Shown: piece after piece, positions 35,628 through 44,875 of the stretch | How the letters are laid out: the number at the start of each line of letters is the position of its first letter | How positions within the stretch are numbered: the first letter of the stretch is position 1 | Origin: Mycolicibacterium arenosum | Lineage (GTDB): Bacteria; Actinomycetota; Actinomycetes; Mycobacteriales; Mycobacteriaceae | NCBI RefSeq assembly: GCF_024320865.1 | Contig: NZ_JANDBD010000013.1 | Location: 124,001 to 188,000, forward strand | Reading direction: 5' to 3' | Length of the DNA stretch: 64,000 nt | The notes under the pieces: generated by a model | The model's input: only the letters and a program-made list of their open reading frames with translations | The model's database searches: none | Told to the model about the DNA's origin: nothing | Translations under genes and position numbers: made by a program

Positions 35628-36860
35628 GTGAGCGCGTCGACCGGGAGGTTCTTCGAAGTCGAGGCGGAGCTGGCCGGACGTGCCGGCCGGGTCGGGGTGA
35701 TCCACACGCCGCACGGTGACATCCGCACCCCGGCGTTCATCGCCGTCGGCACCCAGGCGACCGTCAAGGCGGTGCTGCCCGAGGCGATGAAAGACGCTGG
35801 CGCGCAGGCGGTTCTGGCCAACGCCTACCACCTCTACCTGCAGCCGGGCCCCGACGTCGTCGACGAGGCCGGGGGTGTCGCCAGGTTCATGAACTGGCCG
35901 GGGCCCACCTTCACCGACAGCGGTGGCTTCCAGGTGATGTCGCTGGGGGTGGGATTCAAGAAGGTGCTCGCGATGGATACGACGCGGGTGCAGGCGGACG
36001 ACGTGATCGCCGAGGGCAAGGAGCGGCTGGCCCACGTCGACGACGACGGCGTCACCTTCCGGTCGCATCTGGACGGCTCGACGCACCGGTTCACGCCGGA
36101 GGTGTCGATCGGCATTCAGCACCAACTCGGCGCCGACATCATCTTCGCGTTCGACGAGCTGACCACGCTGGTGAACACCCGCGCCTACCAGGAGAGTTCG
36201 GTGCAGCGCACGCACGACTGGGCGGTGCGCTGCCTCGCCGAACACCGCCGGCTCACCACCGAGCGCGCGACGAAGCCGTACCAGGCGCTGTTCGGCGTCG
36301 TGCAGGGCGCGCAGTACGAGGACCTGCGGCGGCAGGCGACGCGCGGCCTGGCGGGCATCGTCGACGCCGACGGCAGGGGCTTCGACGGCTACGGCATCGG
36401 CGGCGCGCTGGAGAAGCAGAACCTCGCGACGATCGTCGGCTGGGTCACCGATGAACTGCCCGCCGACAAACCCCGTCACCTGCTCGGCATCAGCGAACCC
36501 GACGACCTCTTCGCCGCGATCGCCGCGGGAGCCGACACGTTCGACTGCGTATCGCCGTCGCGGGTGGCGCGCAACGCGTCGATCTACTCGGTGTCCGGGC
36601 GGTACAACATCACGGGCGCCCGCTACAAACGCGACTTCACGCCGCTCGATCCGGAGTGCGACTGCTACACGTGCGCGCACTACACCCGTGCTTACGTGCG
36701 ACACCTGTTCAAGGCCAAGGAAATGCTGGCCTCGACGCTCTGCACGATCCACAACGAGCGGTTCATCATCAAGCTCGTCGACGACATCCGGCAGTCGATC
36801 CTCGACGGCGACTTCGACGCCTTCCGCGCGCACGTTCTGGGTCGCTACTACTCGTCCTAG
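35628..36860 (+). CDS. tgt: tRNA-guanine(34) transglycosylase
   Basis: Exchanges G34 for a 7-deazaguanine (preQ1 or queuine) in GUN-anticodon tRNAs. 410 residues. Base-binding DSGGFQVMSLG, nucleophile region GADTFDCVSPSR and the zinc site CDCYTC-H ... IHN are intact. The loop following the barrel's GYGIGG reads ALEKQN rather than the LSVGEP seen in proteobacterial preQ1 enzymes, which may affect substrate choice. No queC/D/E/F or queA/queG gene is in the window. GTG start. A GluQ-RS gene lies 7 kb downstream. Confidence 0.92.
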   Translation: MSASTGRFFEVEAELAGRAGRVGVIHTPHGDIRTPAFIAVGTQATVKAVLPEAMKDAGAQAVLANAYHLYLQPGPDVVDEAGGVARFMNWPGPTFTDSGGFQVMSLGVGFKKVLAMDTTRVQADDVIAEGKERLAHVDDDGVTFRSHLDGSTHRFTPEVSIGIQHQLGADIIFAFDELTTLVNTRAYQESSVQRTHDWAVRCLAEHRRLTTERATKPYQALFGVVQGAQYEDLRRQATRGLAGIVDADGRGFDGYGIGGALEKQNLATIVGWVTDELPADKPRHLLGISEPDDLFAAIAAGADTFDCVSPSRVARNASIYSVSGRYNITGARYKRDFTPLDPECDCYTCAHYTRAYVRHLFKAKEMLASTLCTIHNERFIIKLVDDIRQSILDGDFDAFRAHVLGRYYSS

Positions 36861-36893
36861 CTGCACCGTCTTAGACGCGTGCACAATAAGAGC

Positions 36894-38123
36894 ATGACGA
36901 TTGCCGCCGACGCCCAGACCATGCTCATGGCGCTGCTCGATCCGTCCAACCGGGCCGACCCGTATCCGGTCTACGAGCGGTTCCGCGACCACGGTCCGCT
37001 GCTGATGCCTGCCGCGCACCTGACGGTGTTCTCGTCGTTTCGCGACTGCGACGACGTGCTGCGCCATCCATCGTCGGCAAGCGATGGGATGAAGTCGACG
37101 GCGGTGCAGAAACGCATCGCGCAGGGGGAGGTGGTGCGGCCGTTGGGCCCGCCGGGGTTCCTGTTCCTCGACCCGCCCGACCACACCCGGCTGCGCAAGC
37201 TCGTCAGCAAGGCGTTCGTGCCCAGGGTCGTCAAGGCCCTCGAACCCGACATCGTCGAGATGGTCTCCCGCATGGTGGACGCGATCGAGGCGCGAGGGTC
37301 CTTCGACGTCATCAGCGAGCTCGCCTACCCGCTGCCCGTCGCGGTGATCTGCCGGCTGCTCGGCGTGCCGCTGGAGGACGAGCCGCGGTTCAGCAGCGCC
37401 TCGGCGATCCTGGCGCAGGCGCTCGACCCGTTCATCACCATCAGCGGCGACAGCCCGGACAACGTCGACGAACGCCTGGAGGCGGGCCGCTGGCTGCGGG
37501 AGTACCTGCACGCGCTGATCGACCAGCGTCGCGGGGATCCGCGCGACGACCTGATCTCGGGCCTGATCGCCGCCGAGGAGGCCGGTGACCAACTGACCGA
37601 GGACGAGATCGTCGCGACGTGCAACCTGCTGCTGATCGCGGGCCACGAGACCACCGTCAACCTGATCGCCAACGCGACCCTCGCGATGCTGCGGCAGCCG
37701 GCGCAGTGGACGGCGCTGGCCGCCGATCCGGACCGGGTGTCGGCCGTCGTCGAGGAGACCATGCGCTACGACCCGCCCGTGCAGTTGGTCATGCGCATCG
37801 CGGGGGCGGATATGACGATCGGGGGTGTGGACGTCGCACGGGGCGACACCATGATGCTGCTGATCGCCGCGGCGCATCGCGACCCGGCCGCCCACGACCG
37901 GCCCGACGAGTTCGACCCCGACCGCGGGACCATCCGCCATCTCGGCTTCGGCAAGGGGCCGCATTTCTGCCTGGGCGCTCCGCTGGCGCGGCTCGAGGCG
38001 TCGGTCGCGCTGTCGGCCGTCGCGCGGCGCTTCCCGAACGCGCGCCTCGACGGCGAGCCCGTCTACAAGCCGAACCTCACGCTGCGCGGCTACTCGTCGC
38101 TCTCGGTGACTTGTGGAGTCTGA
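36894..38123 (+). CDS. Cytochrome P450 (CYP140-like)
   Basis: 409-residue soluble P450. Heme-ligand motif FGKGPHFCLGAPLAR, I-helix AGHETTVN and ExxR helix EETMRY are all present. Overall layout (PPGFLFLDPPDHTRLRKLVSKAF) resembles mycobacterial CYP140 proteins, but family assignment by eye is tentative. ATG 36894 lies 33 bases after tgt; no redox partner gene nearby. Substrate unknown. Confidence 0.88.
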   Translation: MTIAADAQTMLMALLDPSNRADPYPVYERFRDHGPLLMPAAHLTVFSSFRDCDDVLRHPSSASDGMKSTAVQKRIAQGEVVRPLGPPGFLFLDPPDHTRLRKLVSKAFVPRVVKALEPDIVEMVSRMVDAIEARGSFDVISELAYPLPVAVICRLLGVPLEDEPRFSSASAILAQALDPFITISGDSPDNVDERLEAGRWLREYLHALIDQRRGDPRDDLISGLIAAEEAGDQLTEDEIVATCNLLLIAGHETTVNLIANATLAMLRQPAQWTALAADPDRVSAVVEETMRYDPPVQLVMRIAGADMTIGGVDVARGDTMMLLIAAAHRDPAAHDRPDEFDPDRGTIRHLGFGKGPHFCLGAPLARLEASVALSAVARRFPNARLDGEPVYKPNLTLRGYSSLSVTCGV

Positions 38124-38172
38124 GTAACGCCCAGCGCGACGGGTGCACAACGAATCGCTATAGGGTCGCGCC

Positions 38173-39459
38173 ATGCCCGAGGAACTGAGCGCCGCCGACG
38201 CCGCTGCCCGACTTGAGCCCGCGGACACGCTGGGCATCCCGCTGGGGCCCGGCCAGCCGCCGGCGTTTCTCCGCGAACTCGGCGAGCGCGAGGACTGGAC
38301 GGATCTAAGGGTGTTCGGGGCGCTGCTCGCGGTGGGCACCGAACTGTTCACCCGGTCCGGGGTGCGCTACCTGTCGGGGTTCTTCGGCCCCTTGGAGCGC
38401 GCGTTGTTGGGCGCCGGCGCCGATATTCAGTTCACCCCGGCCGACTTCCGCCGCTTCGGGCCGCTCCTGGAACGCCAGGCCCCGCGGGTGATGACGACGG
38501 TTGCGGCACCGCCGGATGCCGACGGCTGGTGCTCGCTGTCGCTGCATGCGGGCGGCACGATCGACGAGATCCACCGTGCCGGAGTCGATCCGGACCGGGT
38601 GCTCGTCGTCGAGGTGTCCGATGCGTACCCGCGAACGTTCGGCCTCGGCGACCACCGGCACGCCGTGCACGTCGACGAGATCGACATCCTGGTGCGATCG
38701 TCCGATCAGCCGCTCGCGCTGCCGGGCGGCGACGCTCCGCCGAGCGACGTCGACAAGGCGATCGCGAAGCACGCCGTGGACTACATCCCCTCCGGCGCAA
38801 CGCTTCAGACGGGCATCGGCTCGATTCCCAACCAGATCGCGACACTGCTCGCCGAGGGGGACGGCCACGACTACGGCCTGCACAGCGAGATGTTCACCGA
38901 CGGCTGCATGAAGCTGCATCGCGCAGGCAAGATCAGCAACGCGCGCAAGGGGCAGTATCACGGGGTGAGCGTGACGACGTTCGCCTTCGGCTCGCCCGAC
39001 CTGTACGCCTGGCTCGACGAGAACTCCGACGTCGCGTTCCTGCCGGTCGAGATCATCAACTCGCCCGAGGTCATCGCGGGCAACGACACGATGGTCTCGA
39101 TCAACGGCGCGCTCGGCATCGACGTGCACGGCCAGGTCGTCGCGGACACGATCAACGGCGCGCAGTTCAGCGGCATCGGCGGCGCCGAGGACTTCGTGGC
39201 GGGCGCGGGCCTGGAGCTGACCGACCGCTCGCTGATCTGCCTGCCCGCGACGTTCGAGAAGGACGGCGAGGTGCAGTCCCGCATCGTGCCCGCGTTCGCC
39301 GCCGGCTCGGTGATCACCACGCCGCGGCATCACGTCGACGTCATCGTCACCGAGTACGGCGTGGCCGAACTGGAGGGTCGGACCGTGCGCGAGCGGGCCG
39401 AGGCGCTGGCCGCGATCGCGCACCCCGACTTCCGCGAAGAACTCCTCGCCGCTAGGTGA
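38173..39459 (+). CDS. Acetyl-CoA hydrolase/4-hydroxybutyrate CoA-transferase family protein
   Basis: 428-residue CoA-transferase of the AcH1/Cat1 family, moving CoA between short-chain acyl groups. The glutamate that forms the acyl-thioester intermediate should be in GLHSEMFTDG; the CoA-binding glycine loops (GIGSIPNQ, SGIGGAEDF) and C-terminal TEYGVAEL are present. Starts 49 bases after the P450. The 3' end overlaps the convergent amine oxidase by 8 bases. Confidence 0.85.
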   Translation: MPEELSAADAAARLEPADTLGIPLGPGQPPAFLRELGEREDWTDLRVFGALLAVGTELFTRSGVRYLSGFFGPLERALLGAGADIQFTPADFRRFGPLLERQAPRVMTTVAAPPDADGWCSLSLHAGGTIDEIHRAGVDPDRVLVVEVSDAYPRTFGLGDHRHAVHVDEIDILVRSSDQPLALPGGDAPPSDVDKAIAKHAVDYIPSGATLQTGIGSIPNQIATLLAEGDGHDYGLHSEMFTDGCMKLHRAGKISNARKGQYHGVSVTTFAFGSPDLYAWLDENSDVAFLPVEIINSPEVIAGNDTMVSINGALGIDVHGQVVADTINGAQFSGIGGAEDFVAGAGLELTDRSLICLPATFEKDGEVQSRIVPAFAAGSVITTPRHHVDVIVTEYGVAELEGRTVRERAEALAAIAHPDFREELLAAR

Positions 39460-40816
39460 GGGATTCGACGACCTCGCGGGCAGCGCGTTCGCCCGCGTCG
39501 ACCGCGCCCTCCATGTAGGCGCTCCAGTAGGTCGCGGTATCGGTTGAGGCCCAGTGGATCACGCCGACGGGTGTGGACAGCGCCGCGCCGTACTTGGTCC
39601 ACACGTGTGGCCCGTGGTTGGCGTTGTAGCAGCCTCGCGTCCACTGGCGGTCCGACCACTCGCCGTCGACGTAGAACTCGGGCTTGGCCGCTCTCGGTCC
39701 GTAATGCCGGACCAGCTCCGCGGTCAACGCCGCCCGCCGCTCGGGCTCCGGCAGCCGGCCCGCGGTACGCGCTTCGTCGCCCTCGAGGAACATCAGGATG
39801 ACGCCGTGGTCGTCGCCGGGGATGCAGGTGTCGTTCGACATGCGCGCCGGGCCGATATCGGAGATCAGCTGACCGTTGAAACCGTCTGCGCGCCAGAAGG
39901 GTTCGTCGTACACGAAGAACGCCTTCATCGCCGATCCGTTCGGCAGTCGCTGGGTCAGCTGGTCACGGACACCCGACAGCGGCGGGTCGTACAGGATCCT
40001 GCCCGCGAGCGTCGGTGAGATCGCGACGATGACACGTCGGGCCCGTGCCACCAGCCCGCCGCGGCAGTACACGGTGACGGAGTCGACTTCGTGCTCGATC
40101 GTCTGCACCGGTGCCTCGACCACGATGTGTGCGGCGATCAACGCCGACAGCCGCTTGGTGATTTCGCCTGTGCCGCCGACGAATCGGGTGGTCTGCGCCC
40201 CGCCCTCGGACTCCGCGAAGAGTTCCGATGTCACCCCGCAGGTCTGAATCGTGAAGAGCAGGTGCAGGAACGACACCTCGGCCGTCGGCACCGCGAGTAT
40301 CCCGACGGTGCAGATCTCGAGCAGCGTCCGGGCGACGGGGGACAGCCCCTGGGCGTCGTACCAGGCGCCCGCCGTGACGGCGTCCCACTCGGCGGCGCGC
40401 GGGGCCGACCACGGAGCCTCGACCGGAACCTCGGCGGCGAGCACGTCGAGCCGACGCAGCACGAGTTCCAGCTCCTTCAACTCCGAGGCGAAGCGCGCGT
40501 GAAACTCGCCCTCCCGCAACACCCCCGAGCCGACCAACTCATAGGACGTCTCGCCGTCGTCGTACTGCCGGTAGGTCTGCACACCGAGTTCCTCGGCGAG
40601 TGCGAACATCCGCTGGTGTGTGTCGCCGATCCACTGTGCACCGAGTTCGACGGGGACGCCCGCCGTCACCTCCTCGGTGAGGATGCGGCCGCCGACCCGC
40701 TCGTCGGCTTCGAGGACGAGCGGCGTGAGTCCGGCCGCCAGCAGCGCCCTGGCCGCGATCATGCCGGACAGGCCGGCTCCGACGACGACGACGTCCGCTT
40801 CCACGTTCCGAGACAT
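39452..40816 (-). CDS. Flavin monoamine oxidase family protein
   Basis: 454-residue FAD-dependent amine oxidase. N-terminal dinucleotide motif VVVGAGLSGMIAARAL with the ADERVGGRI flavin motif, C-terminal GVIHWASTDTATYWSAYMEGAV FAD-binding region. Oxidises primary or polyamines to aldehydes with release of ammonia and H2O2; substrate not predictable. ATG 40816 is chosen over GTG 40825. No obvious operon partners; cytosolic (no signal). Confidence 0.87.
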   Translation of the reverse strand: MSRNVEADVVVVGAGLSGMIAARALLAAGLTPLVLEADERVGGRILTEEVTAGVPVELGAQWIGDTHQRMFALAEELGVQTYRQYDDGETSYELVGSGVLREGEFHARFASELKELELVLRRLDVLAAEVPVEAPWSAPRAAEWDAVTAGAWYDAQGLSPVARTLLEICTVGILAVPTAEVSFLHLLFTIQTCGVTSELFAESEGGAQTTRFVGGTGEITKRLSALIAAHIVVEAPVQTIEHEVDSVTVYCRGGLVARARRVIVAISPTLAGRILYDPPLSGVRDQLTQRLPNGSAMKAFFVYDEPFWRADGFNGQLISDIGPARMSNDTCIPGDDHGVILMFLEGDEARTAGRLPEPERRAALTAELVRHYGPRAAKPEFYVDGEWSDRQWTRGCYNANHGPHVWTKYGAALSTPVGVIHWASTDTATYWSAYMEGAVDAGERAAREVVESLT

Positions 40817-40910
40817 GGGCCTCACACTCTCACACCGCCACCCCGCCGAGCGTTGACTTATGTCACGCGAAACCGCGCCGGACCGTGGCGGTAACCAACG
40901 TTCGCGAGGG

Positions 40911-41690
40911 TTAGAGCGGGTTGAGGATGCGGTCGAGGAACTGCCGGGTGCGCTCCTCCTTCGGGTTCTCGATGACCTCCGCGGGTGTGCCCTGCTCGAG
41001 GATGACGCCCTGGTCGGTGAACAGCACCTGGTTCGACACCTGCCGGGCGAACTGGATCTCGTGTGTGACGATCACCAGTGTCCAGCCCTCGACGGCCAGG
41101 TCCTTGATGACCGACAGCACCTCGCCGACGAGTTCCGGATCGAGTGCCGACGTCGGCTCGTCGAACAGCACCAGCTTCGGCTTGAGCGCCAACGCTCGGG
41201 CGATGCCGACGCGCTGCTGCTGGCCGCCCGACAGCTGGAAGGGGTACTGGTCCTTCTTCTCGGCCAGCCCGACCTGGTCGAGCAACGCCAGCGCATCGGC
41301 GACGGCCTCGTCGCGAGGCCGCTTCTGCACCATCACCGGGCCTTCGATGACGTTCTCCAGCACCGTCCTGTGCGGGAACAGGTTGTGGCTCTGGAACACG
41401 AAACCGCTGCGCGACTGAAACCGTCGGATCTCGGGTTTCGGTGTGGGCGTGGAGAAGTCGATCTCCACGTCGTCCACCCGGATGACGCCGGAGTCAGCCC
41501 TGTCGAGCGCGTTCAACGTACGCAGCAGCGTCGTCTTCCCCGAACCCGACGGTCCGATGATGGTCGTCGCGGTGCCGCTTTGCACCCGGAACGAGACGCC
41601 GCGCAGCACCTTGTTGTCGCCGAACGCCTTCTCGACGTTCTCGGCGGTGACCCGGTAGTCGATGTCCTTCGACGTGCTCAGCGACGTCAT
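40911..41690 (-). CDS. Polar amino-acid ABC transporter ATP-binding protein (GlnQ-like)
   Basis: 259-residue ATPase. Walker A GPSGSGKTT, signature LSGGQQQRVG, Walker B VLFDEPTSALDPE and switch VTHEIQFA, all of the GlnQ/HisP type. Long open frames continue upstream of the start, but ATG 41690 overlaps the stop of the permease gene by 4 bases (ATGA), typical of coupled transporter genes. With the two-binding-domain permease it makes a complete importer encoded by only two genes. Confidence 0.92.
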   Translation of the reverse strand: MTSLSTSKDIDYRVTAENVEKAFGDNKVLRGVSFRVQSGTATTIIGPSGSGKTTLLRTLNALDRADSGVIRVDDVEIDFSTPTPKPEIRRFQSRSGFVFQSHNLFPHRTVLENVIEGPVMVQKRPRDEAVADALALLDQVGLAEKKDQYPFQLSGGQQQRVGIARALALKPKLVLFDEPTSALDPELVGEVLSVIKDLAVEGWTLVIVTHEIQFARQVSNQVLFTDQGVILEQGTPAEVIENPKEERTRQFLDRILNPL

Positions 41691-43891
41691 CTCGCCACGT
41701 ACCTTTCCAGTCGGCGCTCGACTCTGGCCTGTCCGAACGACAGCACCAGGCAGATCACCCAGTAGTAGATCGCCGCGGTGCCGTACAGGGCGAAGAACTC
41801 GAACGTCGGCGCGGCCACGATCTGCGCCTGCCGGAGAAGTTCGGTGACGAGGATCGTCGAGGCCAGCGACGTGTCCTTCACCAGGGAGATCAGCGTGTTC
41901 GACAGCGGCGGCACCGCGACGCGGGTGGCCTGCGGCAGGATGATGCGCCGCAGCGCGCCGGTGTAGTTGTAGCCGATGGTCTCGGCCGCCTCCCACTGTC
42001 CCTTCGGCACGCTCAGGATCGCCGAGCGGATGATCTCGGCCGCGTAGCCGCCGACGTTGAGGCTGAACGCGATGACCGCGGCGGGGAACGGGTCGATCTT
42101 CACGCCGAATTCGGGTAGCGCGTAGAACACGATGAACAGCTGCACCAGCAGCGGAGTGCCGCGGATGATCGAGATGTAGAACCTGGCCACGTTGCTCAGC
42201 ACCACGTTCGACGACAGCCGCGCCAGCGCCACCGCCAGCGCGATCACCAGGCCGACGATGAAGCTGATGATCGTCAGCGGGATGGTCATGGTGAGCGCGG
42301 CCTTGGCCAGCGGCCACAGGTTGTCGAGGATCAGCTGGAACGCCGAGCGGACCGGGGGCGCCTCCTGCTGCGATCCCGGCGGGCTCTGAGTGCCCTCCGG
42401 TGCGGCACCCGTCGCGTCGGCCTTCAGGTACTTCTGCGAGATCTCGGAGAGCGTGCCGTCGGCGCGCAGATCGTCGAGTGCGCCGTCGAGTTCGGGCAGA
42501 TAGCCGCTGTCCTTGCGGGCCGCGAAGCCCTGGTCGCTCTTCTCGCCCGTCTGCGCGGCGATCTTGACCGACGTGTCTCCCGTCTCCGCGAGATAGGCGT
42601 AGACCGCGATGCTGTCGTTCACGGTGGCGTCGATGCGGCCCTGGTTCAGCAGCGTGATCGCCTGCGCGAAACCCTCCACCCCCTCGACGTCGGCACCGGC
42701 GTCGCGGGCGACCTGGGCCCAGTTGCTGGTGATCGACTGGGCGGTCCTCTTGCCCTTCAGGTCGGTGAGCGACGTGATCGAGTCGTCGTCGGCCCTGGTG
42801 ACGATCACCCCCTCGCCGACGGAGTAGGGCTCCGAGAGGTCGTACTTGGCTTGGCGTTCCGGTGTGATGGTGACCTGGTTGGCGACGATGTCGAAGCGGT
42901 TGGCCTCCAGCGCCGCGAAGATCGAGTCCCACGGCGTCTCGACGAATTCGACTGGGACACCGAGCTGTTCACCGACCGCCTTGGCGACGTCGATGTCGTA
43001 GCCGACGAGTTCGCCGGTCGCGGGATCGTGATAGCTGAACGGCGAGTACGTGCCCTCGGTGCCGACGCGCAGCACCCCGGCGGCCCGGATCGGCGTGTTC
43101 GCGGGTGCCCCCGTGGCGTCGGCTTTGAGGTACTTCTGCGAGATCTCGGCCAGGGTGCCGTCGGCCCGCAGTTCGTTCAGCGCCCTGTCCAGTTCGGGGA
43201 GGTAACCGCTGTCCTTGCGGGCGGCGAAGCCCTGTTCGCTCTTCTCGCCGACGGTGCCCGCGATCTTGACCGTCTTGTCGCCCGTCTCCGCGAGGTAGGC
43301 GTAGACGGCGATGCTGTCGTTGATGACGACGTCGACGCGACCCTGGTTGAGCAGCGTGATGGCCTGGGCGAAGCCGTCGACGGCCTCGACCCTGGCACCG
43401 GCCTTCTTCGCGACCTCCGACCAGTTGCTGGTGGCGTTCTCGGCGGCGGTCTTGCCCTTGATGTCGGCGAGCGACGTGATCGAGTCGTCGTTCGCCCGTG
43501 TGACGATCACGCCCTCGCCCACGGTGTAGGGCTGCGACAGGTCGTACTTGCCCTGGCGTTCGGGATTGATGGTCACCTGGTTGGCGACGACGTCGAACCG
43601 GCTGGCCTCGAGTGCGGCGAACATCGAGTCCCACGGTGTTTCGACGAATTCGACTGGCACACCCAGCTTCTCGCCGACCGCCTTGGCGACGTCGACGTCG
43701 TACCCGACGAGTTCGCCCGTCGCGGGGTCGTGGTAGCTGAAGGGCGAGTAGACGCCTTCGGTGCCGACGCGCAGCACCCCGGCCGACCTGATCGGATCCT
43801 CGGTCTTACCGGACGAGCCGCAGGCGGTGGCGAACACCACCAGCAGTGCGACGAGTGCGACGAGCGACCGGGGGAGGCGAGAGGTGGTCAC
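41687..43891 (-). CDS. Amino-acid ABC transporter: two tandem substrate-binding domains fused to a permease (GlnP-like)
   Basis: 734-residue fusion. Signal peptide with lipobox FATAC (Cys24), then binding domain 1 (~33-266), binding domain 2 (~267-497), a Pro/Gln-rich linker and a HisM/GlnP-type permease domain with the coupling motif EAAETIGYNYTGALRRIILPQA. The two binding domains are about 83% identical (190 of 230 aligned residues by eye). The arrangement is that of lactic-acid-bacterial GlnP, whose two domains are much more divergent. Substrate likely a polar amino acid such as glutamine or glutamate. GTG 43891 is chosen because the signal peptide begins there and 43975 would overlap gluQ. 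Confidence 0.9.
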   Translation of the reverse strand: MTTSRLPRSLVALVALLVVFATACGSSGKTEDPIRSAGVLRVGTEGVYSPFSYHDPATGELVGYDVDVAKAVGEKLGVPVEFVETPWDSMFAALEASRFDVVANQVTINPERQGKYDLSQPYTVGEGVIVTRANDDSITSLADIKGKTAAENATSNWSEVAKKAGARVEAVDGFAQAITLLNQGRVDVVINDSIAVYAYLAETGDKTVKIAGTVGEKSEQGFAARKDSGYLPELDRALNELRADGTLAEISQKYLKADATGAPANTPIRAAGVLRVGTEGTYSPFSYHDPATGELVGYDIDVAKAVGEQLGVPVEFVETPWDSIFAALEANRFDIVANQVTITPERQAKYDLSEPYSVGEGVIVTRADDDSITSLTDLKGKRTAQSITSNWAQVARDAGADVEGVEGFAQAITLLNQGRIDATVNDSIAVYAYLAETGDTSVKIAAQTGEKSDQGFAARKDSGYLPELDGALDDLRADGTLSEISQKYLKADATGAAPEGTQSPPGSQQEAPPVRSAFQLILDNLWPLAKAALTMTIPLTIISFIVGLVIALAVALARLSSNVVLSNVARFYISIIRGTPLLVQLFIVFYALPEFGVKIDPFPAAVIAFSLNVGGYAAEIIRSAILSVPKGQWEAAETIGYNYTGALRRIILPQATRVAVPPLSNTLISLVKDTSLASTILVTELLRQAQIVAAPTFEFFALYGTAAIYYWVICLVLSFGQARVERRLERYVAR
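42404..43795 (-). repeat. Tandem in-frame duplication encoding the two binding domains
   Basis: Repeat unit 1 spans about 43795-43094 and unit 2 about 43093-42404, a 702-base period (234 codons). Long stretches, such as the segments encoding SPFSYHDPATGELVGYD and GFAQAITLLNQGR, are identical at the protein level. Confidence 0.9.
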
Positions 43892-43935
43892 CGGCGGACC
43901 GTAGCAACCCGGCGCGCGGCCGGACAGGGTTCTGC

Positions 43936-44808
43936 TCACGACGGGCGGTATACCCACGGTTGACGGGGTAAGCACCCCGGCTCGAATTCGCCGAGCATGC
44001 CGTCCAACGTGGTCGCCGAGTACCCGAGCGACGACGCGATCAGGGTGAGCGCATGCTCAACCCCCAGTTCGGCCAACGTGACAGCGCCGTCGCGCTTGGC
44101 GAGTCGCTTACCCTCGGCGTTGACGGCCAGCGGCACGTGGGCGTAGGTCGGCGGGAGGTGGCCGAGCAGCGTCGCGAGGTACGCCTGCCGTGGCGACGAC
44201 GACAGCAGGTCGTCGCCGCGCACCACCTGGTCGACGTGTTGCGCCGCGTCGTCGACGACGACGGCGAGGTTGTAGGCGGGCACACCGTCGAAGCGGCGCA
44301 GCACGAAATCGTCGACCAGGCCGGTGTATTCGCCGTGCAGCAGGTCGGTGACGGTGAATGCGGTGACGTCGGAGCGCAGTCGCAGCGCGGGCGGCCGGTC
44401 AGCCGAGGCCCGGCGTTCTGAGCGCTCGGCGTCGGTCAGGTCCCGGCAGGTGCCGGGATAGGCGCCCTCCGGGGCGTGCGGTGCCCGCGGCGCGGAGAGG
44501 ATGTCCTTTCTGCTGCAGAAGCATTCGAACGTCAACCCGCGTGCGGTCAGGTCGTCGACCACCTCGTGGTACCGCCCCTCGTGGGCGGTTTGGCGCTCGG
44601 GCGGTTCGTCCCACGTGACGCCGATGGCGGCCAGATCCGCTACCTGCCCGGCGGCGATGTCCGGGGACGTGCGGTCGTCGAGATCCTCGACGCGGATCAG
44701 GAACCGGCGTCCGGTCGACCGGGCGAACAGCCAGGCCAGCGCCGCCGTGCGCAGGTTGCCGATGTGCAGATCGGCCGACGGACTGGGTGCGAACCGGCCG
44801 GACTGCAT
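43936..44808 (-). CDS. gluQ: Glutamyl-Q tRNA(Asp) synthetase
   Basis: Attaches glutamate to the cyclopentene-diol of queuosine at position 34 of tRNA-Asp. 290 residues: a truncated glutamyl-tRNA synthetase lacking the anticodon-binding domain. FAPSPSADLHIGN is the HIGH-like motif, KRLAKRDGAV the KMSKS-like motif, and the zinc ligands are in CFCSRKD ... Y-x3-C (AYPGTC). Its presence implies that this organism carries queuosine-modified tRNA, in keeping with tgt at 35628. Starts 67 bases from the divergent hemophore-like gene. Confidence 0.9.
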   Translation of the reverse strand: MQSGRFAPSPSADLHIGNLRTAALAWLFARSTGRRFLIRVEDLDDRTSPDIAAGQVADLAAIGVTWDEPPERQTAHEGRYHEVVDDLTARGLTFECFCSRKDILSAPRAPHAPEGAYPGTCRDLTDAERSERRASADRPPALRLRSDVTAFTVTDLLHGEYTGLVDDFVLRRFDGVPAYNLAVVVDDAAQHVDQVVRGDDLLSSSPRQAYLATLLGHLPPTYAHVPLAVNAEGKRLAKRDGAVTLAELGVEHALTLIASSLGYSATTLDGMLGEFEPGCLPRQPWVYRPS

Positions 44809-44875
44809 GACCGCAATCTAGCCGAGGCCCCGATCCAAACACCGCCCCAACACCGCGGCTGGTGAACTCTCCGGC

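Noticed and set aside
35469..38351. A 960-codon open frame on the minus strand opposite tgt and the P450, and similar long antisense frames (for example 3616-5304, 6816-8729, 58282-60639)
   Set aside because: High-GC third-position bias creates long open frames opposite real genes; their translations are Arg/His/Val-rich with no family motifs, while the sense strand encodes clear enzymes.
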